Shown here: positions 16,727-25,086 of the stretch, one piece after another
Position numbering within the stretch: position 1 is the stretch's first letter
Layout of the letters: each line of letters begins with the position of its first letter
Assembly: GCA_934561395.1 (NCBI GenBank)
Contig: CAKTGF010000004.1
Location: 1-64,000 of the forward strand
Direction of reading: 5' to 3'
Source: an uncultured Eubacterium sp.
GTDB lineage: Bacteria; Bacillota; Clostridia; Oscillospirales; Acutalibacteraceae
DNA length: 64,000 bases
Translations under genes and position numbers: made by a program
The notes under the pieces: model-generated
Database searches by the model: none
Told to the model about the DNA's origin: nothing
What the model saw: the letters and a program-made list of their open reading frames with translations, nothing else

Positions 16727-18060
16727 TTGCTGCCATCTCCCCTTTCTCTGACTATAAATCTTACCGGTGTTCCATCCAAGCCGAAAATATCACGGATTTG
16801 GTTTTCCAAATATCTTTGATATGAAAAATGAAACAAATCTGACCTGTTTACAAAGAAAACAAATGTGGGCGGCCTTGTTGAGGCTTGGGTCATATAATAA
16901 ATTTTAAGCCTTTTGCCCTTATCCGTTGGCGGCTGTACCCTTGCGGTAGCAATTGAGAGCACCTCGTTAAGCTTTCCTGTTGAAATACGCATTGAGTTTT
17001 GCGAGTGAACAAACACAATCATCTCATAAAGCCTGTCAATACGCTGGCCGGTTTTAGCTGAAATAAACATAACCGGTGCGTATGACATAAATGAAAAATC
17101 AACTGCAAGCTTATCTCTGAATTCTTGCATAGTATTTCCGTTTTTCTCAATCATATCCCATTTATTAACCGCAATAATGCAAGCCTTGCCCTGTTCAATG
17201 GCAATGCCCGCAACCTTTGAATCCTGCTCGGTAAAGCCCTCGTTAGCGTCAATCATAATTACGCAAACATTTGCACGCTCAACAGCCATTCTTGCACGGA
17301 TAATGGAATATTTTTCAATATCGTCATTAACCCTGCTTTTTCTTCTTAAGCCTGCGGTATCAATAAAATTAAATTTACCGTAGTCGTTTTCAATGTAGGT
17401 GTCGGTAGTATCTCTGGTGGTGCCGGCAATGTTTGAAACAATTGCACGGTTTGTTCCGCTGATACGGTTAACCAGTGATGATTTACCTACATTCGGCTTG
17501 CCGATAATAGCAACATTGATAACCTCGTCGTCGATTTCCTCATCATCGGAATCATCGGGAAAATACTTGATTACCTCATCAAGCAAATCCCCTGTTCCGT
17601 GACCGTGGGTTGAAGAAACGGCAATTGGGTCGCCTAAGCCAAGATTGTAAAACTCGTAAAATTCAGGCTCCGGCTCGCCGATTTTATCACATTTATTAAC
17701 ACACAAAACAATGGGTTTGCTGCTTTTTTGCAGCATTGCCGCAACCTCCTGATCAGAGGAAACAACGCCGCACCTTAAATCGGTTACAAGAACAATAACA
17801 TCGGCTGTTTCAATTGCAATTTCGGCCTGGGAGCGCATTTGCGACAAAATAACATCGTCGCTGTATGGTTCAATACCGCCGGTATCAACAAGCAAAAACT
17901 TGTGGTTCAGCCATTCGCAGTCGCCGTAAATTCTGTCCCTCGTAACGCCGGGGGTATCGTCAACAATTGATAATCTTTTACCTATTAGCTTGTTAAAAAG
18001 TGTAGATTTGCCGACATTTGGTCTGCCGACAATAGCAACAACAGGCTTTGACACAGTCAT
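16723..18060 (-). CDS. der: Ribosome-associated GTPase Der (EngA)
   Basis: Essential double GTPase that acts in 50S subunit assembly. Both G domains are complete: GRPNVGKST, DTGG and NKCD in the first, and GKPNVGKSS, DTAG and NKWD in the second (from about residue 180). The C-terminal KH-like domain ends in IRDIFGLDGTPVRFIVRERG. At 445 residues it is of normal length. RBS GGAGG lies 3-8 bases before the ATG. It is downstream of rpmF across a hairpin, and overlaps plsY by 4 bases, linking ribosome assembly with lipid synthesis. Confidence 0.98.
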   Translation of the reverse strand: MTVSKPVVAIVGRPNVGKSTLFNKLIGKRLSIVDDTPGVTRDRIYGDCEWLNHKFLLVDTGGIEPYSDDVILSQMRSQAEIAIETADVIVLVTDLRCGVVSSDQEVAAMLQKSSKPIVLCVNKCDKIGEPEPEFYEFYNLGLGDPIAVSSTHGHGTGDLLDEVIKYFPDDSDDEEIDDEVINVAIIGKPNVGKSSLVNRISGTNRAIVSNIAGTTRDTTDTYIENDYGKFNFIDTAGLRRKSRVNDDIEKYSIIRARMAVERANVCVIMIDANEGFTEQDSKVAGIAIEQGKACIIAVNKWDMIEKNGNTMQEFRDKLAVDFSFMSYAPVMFISAKTGQRIDRLYEMIVFVHSQNSMRISTGKLNEVLSIATARVQPPTDKGKRLKIYYMTQASTRPPTFVFFVNRSDLFHFSYQRYLENQIRDIFGLDGTPVRFIVRERGDGSK

Positions 18061-18080
18061 CCCTCCTTAATAACAAGAAA

Positions 18081-18101
18081 GGCGGCTCAAAATAAGCCGC
18101 C
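18081..18101 (-). terminator. Hairpin between rpmF and der, probable weak terminator
   Basis: Minus-strand GGCGGCT (18101-18095) and AGCCGCC (18087-18081) form a GC-rich 7-bp stem with a 7-base loop, followed by TTTCTTGTT. The T-run is interrupted, so partial read-through into der is likely. Confidence 0.6.
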
Positions 18102-18134
18102 AAATACTCGTTTAACTCAGCAGAAACTAATTAA

Positions 18135-18314
18135 TTAGTCCTTGCTTACAACTTCTTTACCGTTGTAGTAGCCGCAGCTGCTGCATACCTTGTGAGGTAC
18201 TGTGTAAGCAGAACAGTTAGGGCACTTAACAAGTGTAGGAGCATCGAGCTTCCAAACGCTTGAACGTCTTTTATTTTTTCTTGCTTTTGATGTTCTTCTT
18301 GCTGGTACTGCCAT
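18135..18314 (-). CDS. rpmF: 50S ribosomal protein L32
   Basis: A 59-residue ribosomal protein. It starts MAVPARRTSKARKNKRRS, the usual L32 N-terminus, and has a zinc ribbon with Cys31 and Cys34 in CPNC and Cys44 and Cys47 in CSSC. The RBS AAGGAGG lies 6 bases before the ATG. It follows yceD by 36 bases; the yceD-rpmF pair is conserved across many bacteria. Confidence 0.97.
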   Translation of the reverse strand: MAVPARRTSKARKNKRRSSVWKLDAPTLVKCPNCSAYTVPHKVCSSCGYYNGKEVVSKD

Positions 18315-18350
18315 TTTAAATTCCTCCTTATGATAAAAACAAGTTGTTAT

Positions 18351-18854
18351 TTAATCTTCATCCAGCAACTGCAACAGAGCCGCCATTCTCGGGTCAACCT
18401 CTTTTTTGCAATTGCATTTTTCATGATTAAGGTTTTTGCCACATGTTGGACATAACCCTTTACATTCTTCACTGCAAAGAATTTTTGTGGGTAAAAACAG
18501 TTGTATCTCCTGATAAATCAAATCGTCCAAATCAAGAACATTGTTCTCAACAACAACATAATCGTCATTATCGTCGGCATCGTTCTCAAGCCTTGGAACA
18601 ATGATTTTCTTTAAATCAAAAGAATAATCTCTGTCTATTTCATCGGCGCATCTGTCGCACACGCCTTTGAAATTAAAACAAACATTAAGTTCAAGATAAA
18701 CAACATCGGCTTTACTGTAAGCCCTGCCCTTTACAACCGCACCGTTTTTGAGTGGTTTGTAGGTGCTGTATTCAAAATCGCTAAAATCAATTGTGTAATC
18801 AATATTAACAATTTCCCCGGATGCATTAAATAGGTTTGTAAAATCGAGTTGCAT
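18351..18854 (-). CDS. YceD/DUF177 family protein
   Basis: A 167-residue protein of the DUF177 family, which in bacteria and chloroplasts is tied to 23S rRNA maturation or accumulation and is nearly always encoded next to rpmF. CDRCADEIDRDY holds a conserved CxxC, and the C-terminus has a cysteine cluster CSEECKGLCPTCGKNL then CNCK that could bind zinc. The central region is acidic (ENDADDNDDY). Transcribed from a consensus promoter together with rpmF. Confidence 0.93.
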   Translation of the reverse strand: MQLDFTNLFNASGEIVNIDYTIDFSDFEYSTYKPLKNGAVVKGRAYSKADVVYLELNVCFNFKGVCDRCADEIDRDYSFDLKKIIVPRLENDADDNDDYVVVENNVLDLDDLIYQEIQLFLPTKILCSEECKGLCPTCGKNLNHEKCNCKKEVDPRMAALLQLLDED

Positions 18855-18883
18855 AAAATTCCCCTCAAGTTTGCACTTTAAGT

Positions 18884-18912
18884 ATTATATATATGGAATT
18901 GCCTTTTGTCAA
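18884..18912 (-). promoter_or_regulatory. Consensus SigA promoter of yceD-rpmF
   Basis: Minus strand TTGACA (18912-18907), exactly 17 bases, TATAAT (18889-18884): both hexamers are perfect. This is the strongest promoter I see in the window and fits a ribosomal-protein transcript. Confidence 0.85.
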
Positions 18913-18923
18913 TAGTTTATTTC

Positions 18924-18960
18924 AAAAAAATAAGCACACCTGTAAGCCCAAGTGTGCTTA
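18924..18960 (-). terminator. Intrinsic terminator of the P-loop gene
   Basis: Minus-strand stem TAAGCACAC (18960-18952) with GTGTGCTTA (18939-18931), 12-base loop, followed by seven Ts (18930-18924). Confidence 0.85.
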
Positions 18961-18973
18961 AATACACTAAAAA

Positions 18974-19390
18974 TTAAACTTCTTCGCAATAATCAAAGAT
19001 TTCAACAGGTAAATCTTCCTTATCGCAGCTGAGTGTAAAGTAGAAGTTAACATCAGATGTTTCGCTAAGGCTTGAAAGCATATCGAAAAATTGGATAAGC
19101 TTGCTGTAATCCCTGCCAACGATTTTGAATGTTGCATCTACAAGTACATCAGTAACATCATAGTTACCTGCGCAAATACCTGCCAAGAAACCGAAGAACG
19201 CTTTGTGGCCGTTAATGCCGTAGGTTTCTGTTTCCAAAAGACGAGCCTTTGATGATACATCATAAGTAAGCTTAGGCTCTTTTTCAATGCAAACAATGTT
19301 GCCGTCTGAATTTTCAACACAAGCGTTTACAAGATCAACAAGCCTTTTGGTTTTACCTGCGCCCTTATTACCGATAATGAGTTTAATCAT
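18974..19390 (-). CDS. Conserved P-loop protein of unknown function
   Basis: A 138-residue protein that begins with a Walker A motif, GNKGAGKTKRL (about residues 7-17), and has a Walker B-like strand VTDVLVDAT near residue 82. The protein is too short for a full AAA or RecA fold, with no further recognisable motif. I recall similar short proteins in Clostridia labelled simply as ATP-binding or, misleadingly, PilT-like. It lies 45 bases downstream of pgi with RBS AGGAGGAA and ends in a good terminator, so it may be cotranscribed with pgi. Its function is not known to me. Confidence 0.7.
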   Translation of the reverse strand: MIKLIIGNKGAGKTKRLVDLVNACVENSDGNIVCIEKEPKLTYDVSSKARLLETETYGINGHKAFFGFLAGICAGNYDVTDVLVDATFKIVGRDYSKLIQFFDMLSSLSETSDVNFYFTLSCDKEDLPVEIFDYCEEV

Positions 19391-19435
19391 ACTTTATTCC
19401 TCCTGAATAGGTAAAATATCTTCTATGCCTATATA

Positions 19436-20782
19436 TTAGCATAAACCTAATTGTTTTTCAAGGCTTTCTTTTTGACTTTCGTAGCCCGGCTTGCCTAAAA
19501 GCGCAAACATATTCTTTTTGTAGCTTTCAACACCCGGCTGATTAAAGGGGTTTACGCCCAAAATATAGCCTGAAATTGCACAAGCCTTTTCAAAGAAATA
19601 AATTAAATAACCCAGGTCTTCTTCGCATAATTTTTCTGTTTCAATAATAAGGTTGCCTACTCCGCCCTCGGTGTGAGCAAGAAGTGTGCCGAGCCTTGCT
19701 TTATCGTTAACCTCGCTCATTTCTTTGCCTGTAAGGAAATTAAGTCCGTCAATATTGCCCTCTTGTTCCTCAATAACATAATCGTTAACGGCCTTATTGA
19801 ATTTAATAACTGTTTCAAACATTAATGAAGCGCCCGACTCCTGAATATATTGACCCAGTGAGTGCAAATCCGTTGAGAATACGCAGGAAACCGGGAACAG
19901 ACCCTTGCCGTCCTTGCCCTCGCTCTCGCCGAATAATTGCTTTAACCATTCGTTGAACATTGTCATATTAGGCTCGTATGAAACAAAACATTCAAGCTTT
20001 TTGCCCTTGTTATAAAAACAGTTGCGAACCGCAGCGTACTTTAAGCATGGATTTTCGTTAATATCAGCGGAGCAAAGCTCGTTTTGAGCCTTTCTTGCGC
20101 CCAGCATTAAAGCGTCAATATCAATTCCGGCAACGGCAATGGGCAAAAGACCAACCGCTGTGAGAACGGAATATCTGCCGCCTACATCATCGGGCACTAC
20201 AAATGTTTCGTAGCCCTCTTCGTCTGCAAGGCCCTTTAATGTGCCCTTTGCTTTATCTGTGGTGCAGAAAATCCTTTTTGCAGCCTCCTCCTTAGAGTAT
20301 TTGGAGTTAACCAAATCTCTGAATACTCTGAAAGCGATTGCGGGCTCGGTTGTTGTGCCGCTTTTTGAAATAACATTAACGCAAATGTCCTTGCCCTCGC
20401 ACAATGAAACAATCTCATTTAACGAGTTTGGGCTGATAGTGTTGCCGATATAGAAAATTTGCGGTGTATCCTTAGCAAGAAGATTGTAGTTTTGAGATTT
20501 GAGAGCCTCAATAACAGCTCTTGCACCGAGGTATGAGCCGCCGATACCGATAACAACAAGAACATCGGCATTTTCCTTAATGAAGCTTGCAGCCTTTTTA
20601 ATTCTTTCAAACTCTTCCTTATCGTAATTTGTAGGCAGGTCAACCCAACCTAAAAAGTCGTTGCCCTCGCCTGTTTTGTTCATTAAAGTATTCATTGCCT
20701 CAACAGACTTTGAAGCTATTACCTCAATATCCTTAGGTGCAACAATGCCCTCAGAATATTTAGAATTAAACTTGATTGACAT
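19436..20782 (-). CDS. pgi: Glucose-6-phosphate isomerase
   Basis: Interconverts glucose 6-phosphate and fructose 6-phosphate in glycolysis and gluconeogenesis. The 448-residue protein is the shorter Gram-positive type. Sugar-phosphate binding segments include VIGIGGSYLGARAVIEAL and VISKSGTTTEPA, followed by GGRYSVLTAVGLLP, the active-site Glu region QLFGESEGKDGKG and the C-terminal Lys in FNQPGVESYKK. A promoter is visible upstream at 20819-20847. Confidence 0.98.
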   Translation of the reverse strand: MSIKFNSKYSEGIVAPKDIEVIASKSVEAMNTLMNKTGEGNDFLGWVDLPTNYDKEEFERIKKAASFIKENADVLVVIGIGGSYLGARAVIEALKSQNYNLLAKDTPQIFYIGNTISPNSLNEIVSLCEGKDICVNVISKSGTTTEPAIAFRVFRDLVNSKYSKEEAAKRIFCTTDKAKGTLKGLADEEGYETFVVPDDVGGRYSVLTAVGLLPIAVAGIDIDALMLGARKAQNELCSADINENPCLKYAAVRNCFYNKGKKLECFVSYEPNMTMFNEWLKQLFGESEGKDGKGLFPVSCVFSTDLHSLGQYIQESGASLMFETVIKFNKAVNDYVIEEQEGNIDGLNFLTGKEMSEVNDKARLGTLLAHTEGGVGNLIIETEKLCEEDLGYLIYFFEKACAISGYILGVNPFNQPGVESYKKNMFALLGKPGYESQKESLEKQLGLC

Positions 20783-20818
20783 ATTTAGACCTCTTTATCT
20801 ATTTTAAAGTTTTGCATT

Positions 20819-20847
20819 ATGATACTACAAATCGACAAAAAAAGCAA
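20819..20847 (-). promoter_or_regulatory. Predicted promoter of pgi
   Basis: Minus strand TTGCTT (20847-20842), 17-base spacer, TATCAT (20824-20819). Moderate match. Confidence 0.4.
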
Positions 20848-20854
20848 CTAAATA

Positions 20855-21997
20855 TTAAATATTTAACAATATGGACTTAAATACATATTTCATATTTATT
20901 GTGTCAACATCCCTTGGCGACACCAAATCTATGGTTGCAACAACATCCTTTCCATTTGAAACATTGATAACTCCCAGCACATCCCCTTTTGAAATCGGAG
21001 CCTGGGCCGATTCGTTAAGCTTGTATTCGTAGGTGTATTCGGCATTTGTGTTTTCAATAACAATTGCGGTGCCCTCGTTGTAAACGGGCACAATGCTTTT
21101 TTCAATGCCGTTAATGACCTTGACGGAGGTTATTTTATCACTGTCAATCTCCGGCTTAAATAATTTGTAATTTGCAAAGCCGTAATCAAGAAGATATTTT
21201 GCGGTATCAAATCTGTCCTCACTTGTTTTTGCATTTAAAACCACGGCTACAAGGTTCATATTATCCCTTGTTGCGGTTGCAGCAACGCAAAAGCCTGCAT
21301 TTGAGGTTGTGCCTGTTTTTAAGCCCGTTATTCCGTTATAGGTGTTAACCAGTTTGTTGGTGTTGTTAAGCTCCGTTTTGCCACCACGCAGGCTGTCAAG
21401 CCAAACGGTGGTGTAGTTAAGTATTAGCTTGTGTTTCATTACCTGTGAGGATATAACCGCTAAATCATAGGCGCAGGAGTAGTGATTTTTTGTTGTATCG
21501 TCAAGGCCGGTACAGTTTTCAAAATTTGTGTTTTTCAAGCCTAATTCTGCGGCTCTTTCGTTCATCATTTTTACAAAGCCTGCTGACGAACCTGCTATGT
21601 ATTCGCCCAAGGCTGTGCAGGCGTCGTTTGCACTTGCGATAACAGTTGCCTTAAGCAACTCGTCAACGGTCATCATCTCCCCTATCTCAAGCCATATTTG
21701 CGAGCCGCCCATTGCAACTGCGTTTACGCTTGCGGAAACCTTATCGTTAAGGGTTATTTTGCCGCTGTCAAGAGCTTCGAGAACCAGCAAAATTGTCATA
21801 ATTTTTGTAACGGATGCCGGGGAAAGATGCTCGTATTCGTTTTGTTTAAGTAAAACTTTGCCTGTGTCCATATTCATTAGAATAACAGACTCCGCCTTTA
21901 TGTTTTCATCTTTGTTTTTTGATTCTGCGGCAAGGCAGTTTAACGGAAAAGCTAAAATTATTGCCAGGGATAAAAGTATTGATACAAATTTTTTCAT
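20855..21997 (-). CDS. D-alanyl-D-alanine carboxypeptidase (PBP5/DacF family)
   Basis: Secreted serine carboxypeptidase that trims the terminal D-Ala from peptidoglycan stem peptides. A signal peptide (about residues 1-24, ending near LNCLAAE) is followed by the S11 peptidase domain with all three active-site motifs: SxxK in SPASVTKIM, SxN in ASANDAC and KTG in GLKTGTTSNAG. A C-terminal PBP5-like domain follows. I start at the ATG at 21997, 5 bases after GGTGA; in-frame GTG and ATG codons lie up to four codons upstream. DacF, DacB and DacA types cannot be separated here; sporulation use is possible. Confidence 0.92.
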   Translation of the reverse strand: MKKFVSILLSLAIILAFPLNCLAAESKNKDENIKAESVILMNMDTGKVLLKQNEYEHLSPASVTKIMTILLVLEALDSGKITLNDKVSASVNAVAMGGSQIWLEIGEMMTVDELLKATVIASANDACTALGEYIAGSSAGFVKMMNERAAELGLKNTNFENCTGLDDTTKNHYSCAYDLAVISSQVMKHKLILNYTTVWLDSLRGGKTELNNTNKLVNTYNGITGLKTGTTSNAGFCVAATATRDNMNLVAVVLNAKTSEDRFDTAKYLLDYGFANYKLFKPEIDSDKITSVKVINGIEKSIVPVYNEGTAIVIENTNAEYTYEYKLNESAQAPISKGDVLGVINVSNGKDVVATIDLVSPRDVDTINMKYVFKSILLNI

Positions 21998-22029
21998 ATT
22001 CATCACCACTAATTTATATTCAATTTTTG

Positions 22030-22058
22030 TTGTAAAAATGATTGTTGTTTGATATAAT
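22030..22058 (+). promoter_or_regulatory. Predicted promoter of mtaB
   Basis: TTGTAA (22030-22035), 17-base spacer, TATAAT (22053-22058) with an extended TGA (22050-22052). Downstream, the decamer TTAGTATTTT occurs twice (22062-22071 and 22088-22097) around an AATACT, a possible operator. Confidence 0.6.
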
Positions 22059-22116
22059 GATTTAGTATTTTTATTAAAATAATACTGTTAGTATTTTGAA
22101 AGGTTAAGAAATAATT

Positions 22117-23403
22117 ATGAAAGCAGCGTTTTATACCCTTGGTTGTAAGGTTAACCAATATGAAAGTGAATATATGAGCGAGCTGCTCAAAAACGCAGGC
22201 TTTGAGATTGTTTCACCCGGCGAAGAGGCAGACTACTATATAATCAATTCCTGTACCGTTACTGCCACCGCAGACCAAAAGACAAGACAGAATGTAAGAA
22301 AATTTAAGAGAAAGCACCCAAACGCTACGGTCATACTTACAGGCTGTATGCCCCAAGCCTTTCCCGAGGAGGCAAAGGAGCTTGTGGAGGCTGACATAGT
22401 TTTAAGCAACAAAAGCAACAACGATATTTTGCAGCTTATTAACCAACACAACGCAAACCACAACCGTATTGTTGAAATAAACAAGCACCAAAGGGGCGAC
22501 GAGTTCTCAAAATGCAATATTGAGCATTTCAGCAAAAGAATAAGAGCCTTTGTTAAAATTGAGGACGGCTGCGACAGGTTCTGCTCCTACTGCATAATCC
22601 CCATGTCAAGGGGCAGAGTTCGCTCAAAATCTTTAGAGGATTTAAAAGCGGAAATCAGCGCACTTGCTGCCAACGGAATTAAGGAGGTTGTTTTGGTTGG
22701 CATTAACCTTTCCTCCTACGGCAAGGGCCTTGATTTTAACTTGGTTGACGCAGTAAAAATCTGCAATGATACTGAGGGTATTTTAAGGGTTAGATTAGGT
22801 TCCCTTGAGCCTGACCATATTACAGACAAGGTTATTAAGGGCCTTTCCGAGTGCCCAAAGCTTTGCCCGCAATTTCACATTTCACTGCAAAGCGGCTGCG
22901 ACAAAACCCTTAAAAATATGAACAGGCATTACGACAGCGGCGAATATAAGGCGCTTTGCAAATCTCTCAGGGCTCATTTTGACAATGCATCAATAACAAC
23001 CGATGTTATGGTGGGTTTTAATGATGAAAACGAGGAGGATTTTATTAAATCCCTTGAATTTGTTAAAGAAATCGGTTTTGAAAAGGTGCATGTGTTCCCC
23101 TACTCCGAGAGAGTGGGCACCGCCGCATCAAAGCGTGGGGATAATGTGCCCAAGCAGGAAAAGGAAAAAAGAGCAGCCGCAATGATTGAAGCTGCTCAAA
23201 AAATCAGGCACGAATACTTCAGCAGTATTGTGGGCAAAGATTTTGTTGTTTTATTTGAAAATGAGGTCGGAGACGGCATTTATCAGGGCTACACAAAAAA
23301 TTATACCCCTGTCAGAATTAAATCAGATGAAAATATTATCGGCAAGGAAATAAAAGTAACCATAAAGGATTTTGACATTAATCAGGATTGCTGCCTTGCA
23401 TAA
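22117..23403 (+). CDS. mtaB: tRNA t6A37 methylthiotransferase MtaB
   Basis: Radical-SAM enzyme that converts N6-threonylcarbamoyladenosine at tRNA position 37 to its 2-methylthio form. The 428-residue protein has the N-terminal UPF0004 domain starting with TLGCKVNQYESE, the MtaB signature (RimO has CPKNQVD), and INSCTVTATADQKTRQ. The radical-SAM motif CDRFCSYCIIP lies near residue 152, and a C-terminal TRAM domain follows. It has its own promoter and ends in a 26-base convergent overlap with the lipoprotein gene behind it. Confidence 0.95.
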   Translation: MKAAFYTLGCKVNQYESEYMSELLKNAGFEIVSPGEEADYYIINSCTVTATADQKTRQNVRKFKRKHPNATVILTGCMPQAFPEEAKELVEADIVLSNKSNNDILQLINQHNANHNRIVEINKHQRGDEFSKCNIEHFSKRIRAFVKIEDGCDRFCSYCIIPMSRGRVRSKSLEDLKAEISALAANGIKEVVLVGINLSSYGKGLDFNLVDAVKICNDTEGILRVRLGSLEPDHITDKVIKGLSECPKLCPQFHISLQSGCDKTLKNMNRHYDSGEYKALCKSLRAHFDNASITTDVMVGFNDENEEDFIKSLEFVKEIGFEKVHVFPYSERVGTAASKRGDNVPKQEKEKRAAAMIEAAQKIRHEYFSSIVGKDFVVLFENEVGDGIYQGYTKNYTPVRIKSDENIIGKEIKVTIKDFDINQDCCLA

Positions 23404-24601
23404 CCGACAGCATATTTTTAACCTCGTCCTTTGAGGCATCGTCAAACAAATAGCTGTAGGAAAATATGTAAAAGCCCTTAATTTCATCAATTTTAGAAAT
23501 ATAGGTTATTTGCCGAGAGATAATATTGTTGTTATTAACAAACTCATTAATGCGCTCTTTATTATCTTTTGAGGCGTTTTCGTCTTTCTGCCCTGCCTTA
23601 TAAAGGGGCAAACCGATATATAAATCGCAGTTTGAATAGTTAACCCATTTTTTAACAGTAAACATAAAGGGTTGATATTGGTTTTGAAATCCGAAATAAA
23701 TTTGCGGGCAAATATAGTCAACATATCCCGGCTTTTCAGCCCATAGCTTAACATCGGCATAAAGCTTTGAATAATCGTTATCCGCATTTGATGCAGGGCT
23801 TACCCCAAATCGCACGCTTTTATTAGCATTTTTTATTGCGCCGTAAACGGATTTTATCATATTGCTTACATTATCACGGCGCCAGGCGGAAAGCCCTTGC
23901 TTTCCCCCGCTTTCCTGATATTTTTTATATTGTGCGCTGTCGATTTTTTTAGAGGTTGTGGGGTAAAAGTAATCGTCAAAATGTATTGCCGAAATATTAT
24001 AATTACTTACAATCTCCGTAACGCCGTTAACTATTAAATCGGTAACCTCGCTTACGGCAGGGTTAAAAAATATTCCCTTGTCGCAGGTATATACATAAGA
24101 GCTTGTTTTTTTACTGTTAAGCCACTTTTTTGCTATATTACTGTCGCTTAGCTTGTCAGGCTCGTTTTCCTGGCTTACTCTGTAAGGGTTTATCCACGCT
24201 TCAATGGCTATATTATTTTCCTGTGCCACATCACACATTATTTTCAGCGGGTCATAGGGCATTTCACTGCCCTGCTTGCCAAAGCAGTATTTGCTTGACG
24301 GAAAATAGTTTGATTTATAAAAGGCGTCTGCACAGGGGCGCACCTGAACGGTAATGGTATTAAAGCCCATTTCTATCAGCTCGTTTGTTACCTTGGTAAA
24401 CTTGCTGTAAAAATCGCTTTCATTTTCGGTAATCATTTTTTGCAGCTCGTAATATGTTACCCAAACGGATTTTACATAATCGCTTTTTGCTGTATTGGCC
24501 TGAGTGCTGCTTTCGTTATACGGTTGGGTGGGCGCCTTTGCCGCTGTACAGCCTGACAGCAGTGCAGTAATCAATAAAATTGAAATAAAAATCTTTTTCA
24601 C
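23378..24601 (-). CDS. Lipoprotein with glycoside hydrolase-like family 10 domain (GHL10/DUF187)
   Basis: Exported lipoprotein of 407 residues. The signal peptide ends in the lipobox LLSGC with Cys18. After a Ser/Thr/Gln-rich linker comes a TIM-barrel domain with SVWVTYYELQ, GFNTITVQVRPCADAFY, EAWINPYRV, AIHFDDYFYPT and YVDYICPQIYFG. These match the glycosyl hydrolase-like 10 family (YngK of Bacillus). The acidic pair in HFDDYF is a likely active-site feature. The family is assumed to act on cell-wall glycans but its substrate is not established. Its 3' end overlaps mtaB by 26 bases. Confidence 0.88.
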   Translation of the reverse strand: MKKIFISILLITALLSGCTAAKAPTQPYNESSTQANTAKSDYVKSVWVTYYELQKMITENESDFYSKFTKVTNELIEMGFNTITVQVRPCADAFYKSNYFPSSKYCFGKQGSEMPYDPLKIMCDVAQENNIAIEAWINPYRVSQENEPDKLSDSNIAKKWLNSKKTSSYVYTCDKGIFFNPAVSEVTDLIVNGVTEIVSNYNISAIHFDDYFYPTTSKKIDSAQYKKYQESGGKQGLSAWRRDNVSNMIKSVYGAIKNANKSVRFGVSPASNADNDYSKLYADVKLWAEKPGYVDYICPQIYFGFQNQYQPFMFTVKKWVNYSNCDLYIGLPLYKAGQKDENASKDNKERINEFVNNNNIISRQITYISKIDEIKGFYIFSYSYLFDDASKDEVKNMLSVMQGSNPD

Positions 24602-24714
24602 GCTTGAACACTTCTTTTATGTGTAGTATTATATTCCTATGAGGCTTGTGTTAAAAATAACACTTAACGGATTTATAACCTTAAAATATTTACAGTAGAA
24701 AGGATATAAAATGT

Positions 24715-25005
24715 ATGAAATATTCCTTAGGCAATTCAAGAACAATCAGAGCAGAGGGCGAAACCGTTGAGATAACCTGCCCCAAGTGCTCAAAAAAGGT
24801 TAATTTCAGTATCTTTACAAACTTAAATACAGATGTTGTGGCTAAGTTCCCCGTTTTAAAATTTAACGATGTGTATTTTGCAGTTTGCCCAAACTGCTCC
24901 TCCGCCTTTGCCATTGACGAGACCCAGGGCAAGGAGTTTAGAAAGGGCGAAAAGCTTGCAATCGGCGATTTTGATTTAAAGGAGCTTACACCCTTTGAGG
25001 TTTAA
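24715..25005 (+). CDS. Small zinc-ribbon protein of unknown function
   Basis: A 96-residue protein with two CxxC pairs, CPKC (about 23-26) and CPNC (about 62-65), spaced like a zinc ribbon. It resembles the N-terminal part of CpXC-type proteins only loosely. The AAGGAT Shine-Dalgarno sequence is 10 bases before the ATG used here. It stands alone between a divergent lipoprotein gene and the convergent spoIVA, and is followed by a strong terminator, which supports a real monocistronic gene. I cannot assign a function. Confidence 0.7.
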   Translation: MKYSLGNSRTIRAEGETVEITCPKCSKKVNFSIFTNLNTDVVAKFPVLKFNDVYFAVCPNCSSAFAIDETQGKEFRKGEKLAIGDFDLKELTPFEV

Positions 25006-25046
25006 GCGTTTATAAAAGTAAATACACGATTAGTTCTTCATACAGC

Positions 25047-25076
25047 AAAACAGGGTGGATTACTCCACCCTGTTTT
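25047..25076 (+). terminator. Intrinsic terminator between the zinc-ribbon gene and spoIVA
   Basis: AAAACAGGGTGGA (25047-25059) pairs with TCCACCCTGTTTT (25064-25076), a perfect 13-bp stem with loop TTAC, followed by ATGTTTTTATTT. It may also serve spoIVA from the other side, though the minus-strand T-run is short. Confidence 0.88.
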
Positions 25077-25086
25077 ATGTTTTTAT

